The notes below the pieces were generated by a model. The model saw nothing but the letters and a program-made list of their open reading frames with translations, searched no databases and was not told where the DNA came from. A stretch of 64,000 bases of DNA from Lepidodermella squamata (Eukaryota > Gastrotricha), in contig JBLDXI010000003.1 of assembly GCA_047495785.1 (NCBI GenBank), positions 4,154,001 to 4,218,000 of the forward strand. The letters are read 5' to 3'. Both the position numbers and the translations under genes were made by a program. Below are positions 38,001-49,700 of this stretch, one piece after another. How positions within the stretch are numbered: position 1 is the first letter of the stretch; each line of letters begins with the position of its first letter.

Positions 38001-39823
38001 ATGATTGGCGAAATTTTCGAAAAAATAGAGGAGCTTGCTGGTCGATTGAACTGCTGCAAGTTGGAGGTTACAGGTAAACATGTTTAACTTGAACATTCTG
38101 AACTGCATGTATTGCTGCCGTAGGAGGCTATTTTATCCTTATTTCTGGCATTTCCAACGACGTAGCTGACGACTTCATCGAGGATCATGTCAAGGAAATG
38201 GTTAGGAAATGCTTTGTCTCGCTCTGCCTGTTATTAAACATGTCTTCCGTGCCTCTCAAATCAACAATTGTTCAATATGCCGACGATACGACCATATATT
38301 ATTCTTCCAAAAATCCTGCCGAAGTCCAGAAAGTTCTACAACGCGACATTGACCGAGTCACTGACTGGCTGAGTTCAAATAGCCTTAAAGTTAATCCGAA
38401 AAAGTCACAATTAATGATCTTATCACTTAGCCACTCCGATTTCAAAATCAATATCACGATCGAAGGTAACGAGATCGAAGTAACCAAATCACTACGCCTC
38501 TTAGGATTCTCATTCGACAGCAAACTCCTCCACAACGAACAAATCGACGCTGCGTGTCGCAAAGCACGAAAGGGCCTCTTCGCCCTGCAACTCGCTGCGA
38601 AAAACGGGCTGAATCGCTTGTGCCTCACGGCGATGGCTAATGGCCTTGTCTTCTCTCACCTCCACTACTGCGACATATTGCTCGGCGAGGCCTGCAAAAC
38701 TTCACTCGAACGAATGCAGAAGCTACAAGACCGAGCTGTCAGAATCATCATGAATGCGTCCATCGACGCTCCCGTGGCGCCATTACGCAAAGAGCTCGGA
38801 TGGTTGGACTTGGACGGCAAACACGACGTACACCTGGCAACTTTAATGTTCAGGAGCATAATAGGTGAAGCCCCGGATGCTATCTGCAACTTGTTTACCA
38901 GGAAACAACCCGCTCGACAACTGCGCAACGCTCACCTCACCTTCGAGCTTCCTAAAGCTCGAATCGACTACGGCAAAGCTCGTCTCAGCTACCGAGGACC
39001 GGCTTTGTTCAACTCTCTGCCCATCTACTTTCACTGCACACAGCACAAACCTATTGGCATTCTCGAATACGACGGCACTTTGCCTGATTGTAAATGCGGC
39101 ATGAAAGCCTGCTCAACCGCCAACGATTGCCGTCAACTTGTATATAAACATCTTTTAAATTGTTGATTATTTTGTCTATTTGTTGATTTAATGTCCTATT
39201 TTGTTTTGACTGATGACCTGGCCTGAACTGACTTCGATTCTCTGCACGAAACATTTTAGAAATGCACCTTTTCCACGTCGAGCTCTCAACTATGGGATTA
39301 TGCTCAATAAATAAATAAAAAATAAAATAATTATAGCAATAATTCTGAAGGTTCACGTCGCGTTGGAGTTGACTGAAATTAGCTGTTTAAAAATTGATAA
39401 AGCTGATAGCGATGGTTTTGTGAAAGAGCCGCATTTCCGAATCGGAGTTCATGTGGGAAGCGCCAATGTTGCCGTGGTCAACCTGAAAATTCCCCGCCTC
39501 TTGGTTACGGGAGAAGCAATAACATCAGCAAACCTAGTTCATGCTTGCGGTCTGCGTAAGTGTTTCTTTCCAAATATTTCCAAATTATGCAACGAATGTA
39601 ACGTCGACTTTATATCTTAGCTCGTAAGGTGCTTGTTTCCGGCGCTGTTGAGAATCGTCTGTCCAGCACGACTGGGCTGGAATTCATAGCGCGTGATTTC
39701 GTGGAATCTTTAAAACTGTTTTGGGTTCAGGAGAGCGAAACGAATTTCGAAGATTCCAGCAGCGTTGCATCGAGCTTTAATTTCCGCCGCCGAGGATCAG
39801 AGGATTCCGTGTCATGTTATTAG
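35023..39823 (+). CDS. NIT-type membrane guanylate cyclase, catalytically degenerate
   Basis: Sixteen exons close exactly (1869 nt, 622 residues) if the transposon at 35132-36119 and one 8-bp repeat are removed from exon 1 (35023-36135). The rest are 36191-36292, 36347-36386, 36445-36478, 36538-36604, 36656-36888, 36945-36993, 37050-37101, 37161-37330, 37393-37549, 37603-37727, 37789-37876, 37924-38073, 38124-38200, 39351-39555 and 39621-39823. Layout: short cytoplasmic N-terminus, TM1 (VVSLTLVAIAAIGV), about 330 helical extracellular residues of the kind seen in NIT sensor domains, TM2 (VALMASAFVIVTIGLFI), a linker (YDYVPKNVISEVKTG), then a class III cyclase domain. The first metal Asp survives (IFDIC). 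The second is Gly (TGGYFILISG), and the usual Asn and Arg of the NTASR motif are Thr and Leu (GEAITSANL). It is probably enzymatically dead or a partner subunit. The last acceptor is AAG. Confidence 0.8.
35124..36127. mobile_element. Foldback (palindromic) DNA transposon with 8-bp target duplication
   Basis: A 988-bp element (35132-36119) starts CATAGATATAATTCAG and ends with its exact complement. It is flanked on both sides by GCCTCAGC (35124-35131 and 36120-36127). Outer arms of about 212 bp are nearly identical (35132-35345 against 35905-36119). A second arm pair of about 115 bp follows inside (about 35430-35545 against 35710-35825), separated by an unrelated 80-90 bp piece. No transposase is encoded. 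An 8-bp duplication with CA...TG ends fits hAT- or P-type mobilisation. It interrupts the first coding exon of the cyclase gene. Confidence 0.93.
38218..39336 (+). mobile_element. 5'-truncated L2/CR1-type non-LTR retrotransposon in cyclase intron
   Basis: An open frame of about 310 codons encodes the end of a reverse transcriptase: it begins just before the catalytic YADDTTIYY box, continues through the LLGFSFDSKLLHNEQID and LVFSHLHYCDILLG segments, and ends with GPALFNSLP and a CKCGMKAC motif at the C-terminus (stop near 39164). A 3' tail of about 170 bp ends in an AATAA-type repeat (39304-39330). It is in the same orientation as the host gene and wholly inside the 1150-bp intron 38201-39350. 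The frame is still open, so the insertion is fairly young. Autonomous activity is impossible because most of ORF2 and all of ORF1 are missing. Confidence 0.9.
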
Positions 39824-40527
39824 GCGTTTAAAATATTATTTCAGGCTAGGTCTATTATTCTCTGTGTTTTATTGTCAATTGTCATTTGTCATCATTAAAT
39901 TTTTGGCCGAGATGTTGAATATAAATCTTATTCCCAAGCACGCTAAATAAACTCGGGACCAAGACTTATTAGCAATAGCCCCAAGTAACCACACCGTGTG
40001 TTTGTTTTCAGTTTATTGCAATTGAAATGAATTAGTACCTACACTTTAAAATAAATATTTAAAATCTTGTTTTTTGTCCATTTTTTAATCTTTCTGCACA
40101 TGTTTCCGTAGATACATAGCAGGGCGCTTTTCCTAATAAAATCATAACTCATGGTGCCATACTTCACTTATAGCCGTATGCCAAGCCTGATAGAAAGGCA
40201 AATTTTCACTTCCCAAGGTAGCAATTACATCAATCGCGAATATTAATGCTGTAAATTTTATACCATCGGAATCCCCATTCTTCAGGCTTTCTCTTGATGT
40301 TTATGGTCATAAAATATTCGGATTTGTTCAAGAGCGGCCAACGGTTAAAGAGAGCAAGGTGAGAGCAATTCTCGATTTGAGAGGGAAACGTGCGCGCTTA
40401 CGCCGAGGTCCGTTTTTCGAGTGTGCGCGCGACACATTTAAACCTAAGCCCTTCCTCGCTCTCAGCATCTCAGTTGTCTGCTTTTTTTACTAATCCATTT
40501 ATCTGTTCATCCCGTTTCACACTGAAA
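39824..40527. other. Intergenic region, H1 promoter
   Basis: AT-rich DNA with the 3' UTR of the cyclase gene (AATAAA at about 39946) and the promoter and leader of the H1 gene. No further gene seen. Confidence 0.45.
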
Positions 40528-41172
40528 ATGACCGACGCTGTTGCTGCCACTGCTTCGCCCAAGAAGACCACGAAGACCACGAAACCCAAAGCGCCCGCTG
40601 CTCATCCGAAGTACTCCGAAATGATCGTCACCGCCATCGCAGCGCTGAAAGAACGCGGCGGCTCGTCTCGCCAGGCCATCTCCAAGTACATCCAGGCGCA
40701 TTTCAACGTCGGCAAGGACGAAAAGAAGATCAACGCTCACCTGCGCCTCGCTTTCAAACGTCTCGTCGCGTCGAATGCTCTCGTTCAAGTCAAGGGTTCA
40801 TTCAAGGTCGGCGAGAAGAAGGTAGAAAAGCCCAAGGCGAAGAAAGCGACTGTCCCGAAAACAGCCAAGCCGTCTTCGCCGAAGAAGACTGGTACGAAGA
40901 AGGCCGTTAAAAAAGCCGCCAAGACTACTGTCAGCACTGGCGATGCTGCCGCGCCCGCCGCCCCGAAACCCGAGAAGGTAAGCATTATCGATAGATTTGT
41001 TTATCGAGACGTTAATTTTCCGTTTTTCTCCGTTCAGGCAAAGAAAGCCGCGAAACCGAAGGCTGCTAAGAAAGTCGCGTCCCCGAAGAAACCGACGTCG
41101 CCGAAAAAGGTAGCTGCGAAGAAGAAGCCCGCGAAGAATGCCGCTCCGAAGAAGGCTGCCGCGAAGGCGTAA
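40528..41172 (+). CDS. Linker histone H1
   Basis: Exons 40528-40977 and 41038-41172 join in frame to 194 residues. A short Lys/Thr tail leads to the winged-helix globular domain (HPKYSEMIVTAIAALKERGG ... SRQAISKYIQ ... LVQVKGSFKV, about residues 25-100), followed by a Lys/Ala/Pro-rich C-terminal tail with repeated SPKK motifs, typical of H1. It binds linker DNA at the nucleosome dyad. A 60-bp intron splits the C-terminal tail, and AATAAA follows about 45 bp after the stop. Both suggest a polyadenylated, replication-independent H1 variant. ATG 40528 was chosen because it gives a normal MTDAVAATASPKK start; the frame is open further upstream without a better start. Confidence 0.95.
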   Translation: MTDAVAATASPKKTTKTTKPKAPAAHPKYSEMIVTAIAALKERGGSSRQAISKYIQAHFNVGKDEKKINAHLRLAFKRLVASNALVQVKGSFKVGEKKVEKPKAKKATVPKTAKPSSPKKTGTKKAVKKAAKTTVSTGDAAAPAAPKPEKVSIIDRFVYRDVNFPFFSVQAKKAAKPKAAKKVASPKKPTSPKKVAAKKKPAKNAAPKKAAAKA

Positions 41173-41214
41173 CATCATTTCTTTGATCAACGTTTGTAAT
41201 CCCGGTCTTTTGAA

Positions 41215-41220
41215 TAAAAT
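41215..41220 (+). terminator. Polyadenylation signal of H1 gene
   Basis: AATAAA about 45 bp after the H1 stop. No histone-type 3' stem-loop was noticed, consistent with a polyadenylated histone message. Confidence 0.5.
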
Positions 41221-43540
41221 AAACTCAGTTTTTAATTCTGTTTCGCGTTTTGCACCTGTTCTGTTTGATCATTGCCTGGTTAATTGCGGCAGACACATTA
41301 AGGAGGCGGAGCGCAGCAGGAGCGGCTGAGCGTAACGGACACGCTTAGCTCAATTCGTAGTGTTTCAGTTGTTACCAATTCACCGTTTTGTTTACGCGCG
41401 GGCGCATTCATAAATCGGCGCGCCTGCTTTGTATCCGTAAACAAAACAACTTGGCCGCCAAAACAAATTTTAGCAACCAACGTGATCATTTGCATCAAGT
41501 GAGATGAGAGCACATCCGCAGCCAATTCTTCACAATGCATGTGCTTAATTACTAACCACTCGAAATGAAACAACGGGGAAGCGAATTATTATAGTCCCAA
41601 ATAAATGCTAGGCTGAAACCCAGCGTACAAAGAAATCAGATACAGTCCCACCTCTATAGCATTTGCTACTTCATTCAAGGAATCGAGAACGCAAACCCTT
41701 CGTATTTTTTCATTGATCGATATAAAACGATAATCGTTCTACAAATCGAATTTTGCGGTTTGCTTTTTTCGCATGTTACCTATTTACTATTCCATTGCAC
41801 TTTGATCTTTGCCCTACCTATTTGTGGTGAGGCAAAAAATTGTTGGCATCCGCGCGTAGTAAGCGGTATCCATAGAAAAACATGTTTAACCATAGCTATC
41901 AATAAGCTGGGTTCAAAGTCCTGGTCGCTATTATGCCTTACCAAAAGTTCAAAATTCCGATGAAGCGCGAAACAGAATAGATACTACCGTAATATCTATT
42001 GAGTGCAACAATTCTGCCGAAAGGAACTAAGAGCAGAGATGAAAGCGAGGAAGATTTGTATAAAATAACAAGAATCAGGTAGCTGATTTCTCCCTGTTCC
42101 TCATGAGGTTAAAGTTATTCCTTCGAAACGCTTATTTTTTGGAATGGGAATTTTCGAGAATCAGGGCCCTGATGCGAAATCTAGGTGCTGTAAACAGCAC
42201 GTGATAGCGCATAACTGACCGCTGAAACTCGTTGACTAGAATTCGTACAAAAAACGCGCAGGCGGTGTGGTGTGATGTGTCTGTATCTATGCCAGCCAGC
42301 AATTTTTTGCTATAGGTAGCGGAATTTCACGCGATGAGCATGCATCCGTAACACGCTGCGCATCAGTCAAACTCGCCGTTTGGCGTGAGCGTAACATTTC
42401 AACACTGTGAGCAGGATAGATAGCAGGAAATACTCGGGACAGCGTCGTCACGCGCTAGCCAGAATTTTAATGCCAAAATTATATATAAATATATCAAGCG
42501 ATACCAAAGGGTAAATTTTGAAGCAAAAAGCGTTAGAGCTCCTTGTTGTTTCCCAAAATGGCAAAATGTTTCGGATTCCTATCTTCTTCGCAATCCGATC
42601 AAATTTTCATTTTTCTTAGCTCCAACATATTAGTAATGTGTACGAAATATGTATGTTATCTCAATTCTGAAATAATCAATCCTAGAATTTAGAAACTAAC
42701 ACCTTGATCCTATCACCATCTGAAGCTGTAGGTTAGTAGGGTTTTCAAAACGAACTATTATTTTGAATCCTATAATTCTTCCAAAACTTGATCCAGTATT
42801 TGTCCAGATTGGCCATCTTATACCCCATGATAGCTAGTGATTTTGTTAGTTTGAGCTAGGTTCTATGGATTTTCCGGATACTAGCGCACCTACCTAAGCT
42901 TATTGCCTGAAAAGTCATGCTTCCCCCTCCGCCTCCCCCCATGTTATAACACAGCTTTCAGAGTGAAGCTGAATTAACTAAATTCTAGCGAGAGCAAAAT
43001 ATTCGGAATGACCCTCGGCGAAATCGCTCGCGATTTGCACTTCTCTCTGCACGACATGAACCTGCTCGCGCGCGCGTGATTTTTTGCCTGGATTCCGGCT
43101 TTAATTTCAGACAATTTTTGACACCCTCACGATATCGCTCATTCATGCGTACTTTGATCTCTGGTGCGCTGTATTTTTTTTGTGTGTCGAATCTCTCTCG
43201 CTATGATGATCAAGTTACATCAGGTAGTTGCTGAGCTGGTAGGATTTTATTTTCGGCGGAAATGCGTAGTAAATAGCGCCGTATTAGGAAGTAATAAAAA
43301 GCTCAATTAAAAATGCGGCTTCGGCTGCGCTTTGACGCCGGCGTGGAGCTGGCTGTATATGTTGAGCAGCGCCGACACGCTGAGAAGTCATCCATCCACA
43401 CCGTCGCCTGTGTATCAAATATCAAGCGACGGTAGCTGGTAGCGGGAACTCAACGCTGGTCGCACCTACGGATCGCACTAGCTTCTCATTTGCATGCGAA
43501 ATTTTTGAACCCTCTGGCGTTCGCATCGACAACCATCCTG
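41221..43540. other. Intergenic region upstream of the lipid-transfer protein gene
   Basis: No coding exon seen. Several CG-rich, palindromic-looking patches lie at 42990-43080 and 43310-43450, likely regulatory DNA of the highly expressed gene downstream. Confidence 0.45.
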
Positions 43541-43550
43541 CTATATAAGC
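43541..43550 (+). promoter_or_regulatory. TATA box of the lipid-transfer protein gene
   Basis: CTATATAAGC lies about 35-40 bp upstream of an initiator-like GGTTCACAGTT (about 43580). A 5' leader with one intron (donor GTAAGT near 43682, acceptor ending 43740) then reaches ATG 43753. A strong TATA promoter fits the extreme codon bias of the gene. Confidence 0.7.
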
Positions 43551-43752
43551 ATCGCGTTTTCTGCGCTAAAATCGCGCTAGGTTCACAGTTGAATCCTCGA
43601 CCACTTTCACATTTTCTGATTTCGGATTAAAGCTTTTAAATATAAACTAACTGTACACTTGTGATAACTGTTTAAAAGCGAGTAAGTTTCAACAACATTG
43701 TTTACGATTTCAGTTTATTAACGCTTTATCTCCCGTTACAGAACAGCTGACC

Positions 43753-46700
43753 ATGCAAGCAGCTGTGTGTTTCCTATTCCTGCTAGTCGCAGGAATCTCC
43801 GCAAGTGAGTTGAACAAAACGTTAACGTTTGGCATTTTTATAATCAATTGTTTCAGAGCCCATCGTGAGGCCCGCCTCACCCTCGGGATCTTGCGGCAAG
43901 GCGCCATCGTGCGATTTGCGTAAGTTTCAGAAAAAACAAGCAGATTTTTGTTAATTTTCGATGTCCAACTTTTGTTACAGCCAGCAAGATCAAGTTTGCC
44001 TATGAGCAGGGCAAGACCTACACCTACGACGTCCAGTCGTCGGTGAAGACTTCGGCCTCGTCGGACTCCAAGTCGGCTGGTTTGCAGATCTCGGCCCAGG
44101 CCAAGATCGGCGCCATCCACGACTGCGAATTGGAACTTGAGCTCTCAAGTGTTGAGCTCAAGGACGAACAGGGCAACAAGATCAACGACAAGAAGTTCCT
44201 CGACGACTTGTCGCTGCCTCTTCGCTTCGAATGGACCGACGGTCGCATCGGCGAAGTCTGCCCCACCGACGACAAGGACTCACAGTGGTCGCTCAACTTC
44301 AAGCGCAGCGTCTTGTCTGCTTTCCAAAACACCATGGATTCGTAAGTTTCAAATTTCTTCAAATTTTTTCTCATTTCTAGATTTTTATTGAATTTTCAAG
44401 ATTTTTTCTCAAATTATTATTGAGAGCCTAATTGTTTGTTATTTGATGAAGGCTCGACAACGCTGAACCTGCGCGCGAACTCGACGCTGCCGGTGATTGC
44501 TGGGCCAACTACGAAGTTGAGTCGGCTGACTCGAACCGCAAGGTCGTCAAGTGGACCAAGGATCTGAACCAATGTGCCGATCGCCAGGGCGGCGCTGTCG
44601 CCACCTACGGCATGAAGTACTCGAACCCGATGTCGGACATCAACACGATGCCGCTGACCGAGGGCAAGCAGACCTGCAAGCAGACCGTCGAGAAGCGCAT
44701 CGTCCAGTCGGTTGAGTGCACGGAACGCCTCGAGTTCTTGCCGTCTCGCCTCCAGGAGGGCGCCACCGTCGTCGCCACCGAGGCCACCATGCGCGTCAAG
44801 CTTGTCGGCGAGAACGCCGAACAGGCCCAGGCGCCCGCTGCCCGCTACGCCACCGACCTCAAGTTCGACCACTCCTACATCGCCGCCGACCTCGACGGTG
44901 ATTCTCAGGATGCCGAAAAGCTGCTCGACAAAATGTGCCAAGCCGATGGTGAGGTTGTCGCCGAATCCGGCCGCGACTTCTCCGACCTGCTCGACAGCCT
45001 GCGCTCGCTGAGCAAGGAGGAAATCGCCAAGGTCTTCGAAGCCGCTTCCAAGTGCAAGGCCACCGCGTAAGTTTCGATTTCTATTTATCCAAATTTCGAT
45101 TATAAAAGCGTTGTGTTTACAGTAAGATGATGGAAAACATCATCCCCGACGTTGCCACCCGTGCCGCCGCTAGCTTCATCGTCGAAAAGGTCGAAGCCAA
45201 GCAGCCGAGCTCGTCGATCGCCCGCGAGGACTGGCTCGCCGCCCTGCGCGGTGTCCAGAACCCGACCGCCGACGTCGTCGCCAAGGCCGCCGCCATCGCC
45301 ACCTCCGACGACGAGTACACCATCAGCGGTCGCGCCTACCTCGGCGCCGGCTCGCTGCTGAACAACTTCTGCCAGCGCAACAAGGACTGCCACGCCGTCC
45401 CTGAAGTCAAGCAGGCCGTTCAGAAGTTCGCCGACCAGCTCGCCGTCTGCCGCTCCGGCTCCGCCGACCGTGAAGCCACCCGCCGCGCCCTGTACGCCCT
45501 GCGCGCCCTCGGCAACGCCGGTGCCGCCGTCGCCGCCGACGCCCTCCCCGAGGCCGTCATCGACTGCATGACCAACAAGGCTCTGTCGCCCGAGCTCCGT
45601 CTGTCCGCTCTCTCCGTCACCCGCCGTGTCCCCTGCGGCCACGAAGGCGAGAAGGTCCAGGAGACCCAGCGCAAGATCATCCAGGACGCCGCTGACGACA
45701 CCGAGTTCCGCTCGTACGCCGCCATCCACGCCCTGCGCTGCCCGTGCCTGCGTGACGTCGACGCCATCCGCACCGTCATCACCGACGAGTCGCGCCCCGT
45801 CTCCGACAAGTTCGGCGCCTTCGTCGTCTCGCTCATCTCGCGCATGGAAGCCTCGCCGCTGTCCAGCTACTGGTCGCCCGAGCTCCGCTCGACCATCGGC
45901 GCCCTGATGGCCACCCGCCACGCCGCTGCCCTCTTCATGAAGGTCGACGCCCTCAAGACCGGTGGCTCGATGCACCGCCAGCAGTTCTTCGCCGGCAACG
46001 CCGGTTACATGTACGACATTGATCTGATCCACTCGGACAAGTCCATGTTCCCCCGCATCGCCCGCCTCAACGTCTCCGTTGGTCTGTTCGGCCGCGCCAT
46101 CAACCCGATCGAAATCGGCCTGCGCCAGGAAGGCCTCGAATCCATCATCGACTCGATGCCCGCCATGGACGTCTTCGAGAAGAACACCGAAGGTCTGATC
46201 AACGTCCCGCGCCTCAACACCGACAAGCTGAAGCCCGTCCTCGACAAGCTCAAGCTGAGCCTGTTCGTCCGCGTCTTCGGCTCTGAAGTCCGCTACGCCG
46301 CCGTCGACAAGGAAGTCATGGACCGCCTGCGCCAGCGTCTGCACGAGCGCGTCAACATCGACTCGCTGCGTAGCGAAGATGGCCGCCAAGCTGCCGAGCT
46401 CTTCGTCGACCGCGCCCTCAGCCTGCCGACCGTCGCCGGTCTGCCGATCCGCCTCGCCATCCGCGGCTCGTACCGCAGCCACGTTCGCCCGACCATGAAC
46501 CCGGAATCCAAGCGCGACGAAACCGGCCGCGTCTCCTCGGTCAACATCAAGGCCGACGTTAAGGCTGGTCTCTCTGTCGAACTGCGCTCGTCGATGGCCG
46601 CCTACATCGGCTCCCGCCAGTACGGTATCCAGGCCGTCACCCGCCTCGTCTCCAAGGCTGAGTACAAGCCCGAGTTCATTTTCGAAGGCCGCCACCTTAA

Positions 46701-49700
46701 GATCAAGGTCGACATGCCGTCGAAGACCATCCGCGCCGCCAGCCTTTCGTAAGTCGACTCGTATCACGTTTCCACCGCTGATTTTAATAAATCTTTATTC
46801 ATCTATAGGAACGAAGTTCACATCCGCCGTGACAAGACCGAAGAGCCGATCACCGTCGACCAGGCTCTCCGCACCGCCAAGATTTGCACGCCCGGCGTCA
46901 CTGGTCTCCAGATCTGCCTGCAGTCTGAAGTCCCGTCCCGCTGGAACGGCATCATGACCCCCGGCAAGCTGTCCATGTCTTTCGAGAAGACCGACGAGAA
47001 CATGCGTGGTGTTGAAGTCGAGTTCAAGGCCGATCACTCCGTCGATGCTGACGGCAAGATCAACACCGTTGACTTCAAGGCCTACGTCGACACCCCCGGC
47101 AGCGCCAAGGACCGCAAGCTCCTGGCTCAGCTGACCGTCTCGCGCCCCGATCGTGAGATCAAGGCTATCCTTGAGACCCCGTGGAAGAAGGCCAACCTGA
47201 ACGTCAAGATGACCGGTGATGCTGAGGACAGCCAGGTCTCGGCCACCCTTGCCATGGGCGAGGAACAAGCCGGCCTCCGCAACTACCAGGTCGCTGTCAA
47301 GCGCTCGTCCAGCTCCGTCCGCGACGGTGACAACAGCTACCCGAAACGTTCCATCTCCGTTGAAGTCACCCGCAGCGATGTCTCGCAGGCCATCCTTAAG
47401 GCCAGCGGTGCCATCACCGACATGGGTGCCCTCAAGGAAGTCAGCGTCAAGATCGACGAACTGCACATCCCGAACTACTTCACCCTGTCGAGCCCGGCCA
47501 CCCTGAACGGCGAGTTCGGCAACCACGCCACCCGCGGCCTCGGCTTCCTCGTCAAGGGCAAGACCGAAATCCGCGACTTCGAAACCGAATTCGGCATCAA
47601 GGTCCAGTCTGAAGGCAAGCAGCTCGTCTACTCGCACCGCCTGCACCACCAGTCGTCCGCCAGCGGCGTCGGTGATGACAAGCACGACCGCACCCTGCTG
47701 TGGGAAGTTGAATTCAAGCGCGAACCGGCCCGCATCCTCCTGCTGAAGAGCGTCCTCCGCTCTCTGGACGTGCCCGTCGTCGACCGCGCCGCTCACCGCC
47801 TCGTGCTGCTGCTCGAGCGCCCGACCGAGAACGACATGGTCACCGACTTCGAAGTCGACTTCGGCGTCGAAGCTAATGCCAAGCGCTTCAAGCTGTCGCA
47901 GAAGATCAGCCGCCACGAAATGCCGACGATGCGCGGATTCAACTACGCCGTCACCGTCTCCGGCCTCAACATGATCGACCGCACCATCGCCATCAACTAC
48001 CACCGCGAGTGGTCGCCCAAGCTGCTCGTCGAGTTCGACGCCGAGGTCCGCCGCGGCGACATCGCCATCTACCGCGTTGAAGTCAACACCCGCCGCGACG
48101 CCCCCGGCTACGGCGAGTTCAAGCTGCGCACCATCTGCCCGTACAGCGACTTTGTCCTGCACGGCAAGGGCGAAAAGACCGACGACGTCACCTCGGTGCA
48201 CTCGCTGCGCCTTGAACGCAACGGCGATCTGCGCATCAACTTCGAAAGCAAGGCCCGCATCGAAGAGGGCAAGCGCGACGTCGAAGCTAAGCTCGAACTT
48301 ATGGGTATGGCCCCGATCACTCTGTCCTCCCGCGGCTCCGGCTCGCCCTTCGACGGCAAGTGGCAACACGACGGCGTCCTCGCCTACGGTGGCCGCAAGC
48401 TGCTGTTCGGCGGCAACGTCCTCTACTCGCCCAAGGGTGACGACGAAGGTGTCCTCGACGCCAACGTCTACATGGGTACTCTCGAGCGCATGTTCAAGCA
48501 GTACATCAACTGGCACCGCACCGGCAAGCGCGTTCAACTGCGCGGTATGACCGAAATGGCCGATGATATGTACAAGGTCACTGGTGAGCTCGACCTCGAA
48601 GCCCGCCGCCACCGCATCGTCATCGAAGGTCCTCGTGGCTCGGCTGAGATCGCCGGCGGTCGCCTGTCCAACCAGCGCGGCTTCGACGTCGTCGCCAAGT
48701 ACTCGTGCCCCACTGTTGAACTCGAACTGTTTGCCAAGGCTGGTCTTGACAAGCTCCGCTCTGACATCACCGGTCACTTCGCGTACAAGCTGCCCGAAGA
48801 TCAGGTCAAGAAGGTCATTGGCTTCAAGGCCGGCTACAAGGCCGACCTCACCAACGGCATCGACATCGGCTTCGTCAGCGGCGTCAAGGTCAACGACAAG
48901 GACTGGTTCGCCACCGCCAACGTCACCGTCATCCCGACCCACAAGGTCGCCCTCGGTTTCGGCGCTGGTGACGGCGAGAACTTCCGCCACCGCTACGCCA
49001 TCAGCGTTGCCAAGAAGTGGGAGACCGAGAGCCTGCTCCGCCTCGACGGTGAGCTCGAAGCCCACTGCACCTCGCTGCAGTTCCCCCGCCTCAAGATCGA
49101 GACCTACAAGAAGCTGTCGTGGAACAAGGCCACCGAACGCCTCGGCGCCTACGAGACCAAGGTCAACTACGTTTTCGGCGAAAAGCAGGCCTGGTACGCT
49201 ATCCAGATCGATGCTATGAACCTGCGCGAAGCTCTCACCCTCGGCGTCGAAGGTGACTCGAACTTCATGCAACGCGTCGACATGAAGCTGGCCTACACCG
49301 CTAGCATGCCCACCATCACCCTCGCCATCAACGGCCGCGTCGGCCAGCGCGCCGCCCGCGTCCGTGGTCTCATCGACCTGACCAAGACCCGCACTGAGGA
49401 AGACAAGTCTGTCGATGTTTCGTACAGCCTTGCTGCCTACCTCGACGAGAGCGAACAGGCCGAGATTTCGATCCGCGGCCAGGCTATCGGCGATGAAAAG
49501 AACACCAACAGCTTCACGACCGTCGAGGTGCGCGACCTCATCTACGCGATGAACACTCGCCACGTCAACACCGACAAGAAGCTCGCCGAAATCGTTGTGC
49601 GCACCCCGCACGAAAACTTCCGCGAAAACGTTGTCCGCGTCTCCGCCCTCAAGGACTCCGATGACACCAACGCCGAGCTGCTGATCAAGATCGGCTCGAA

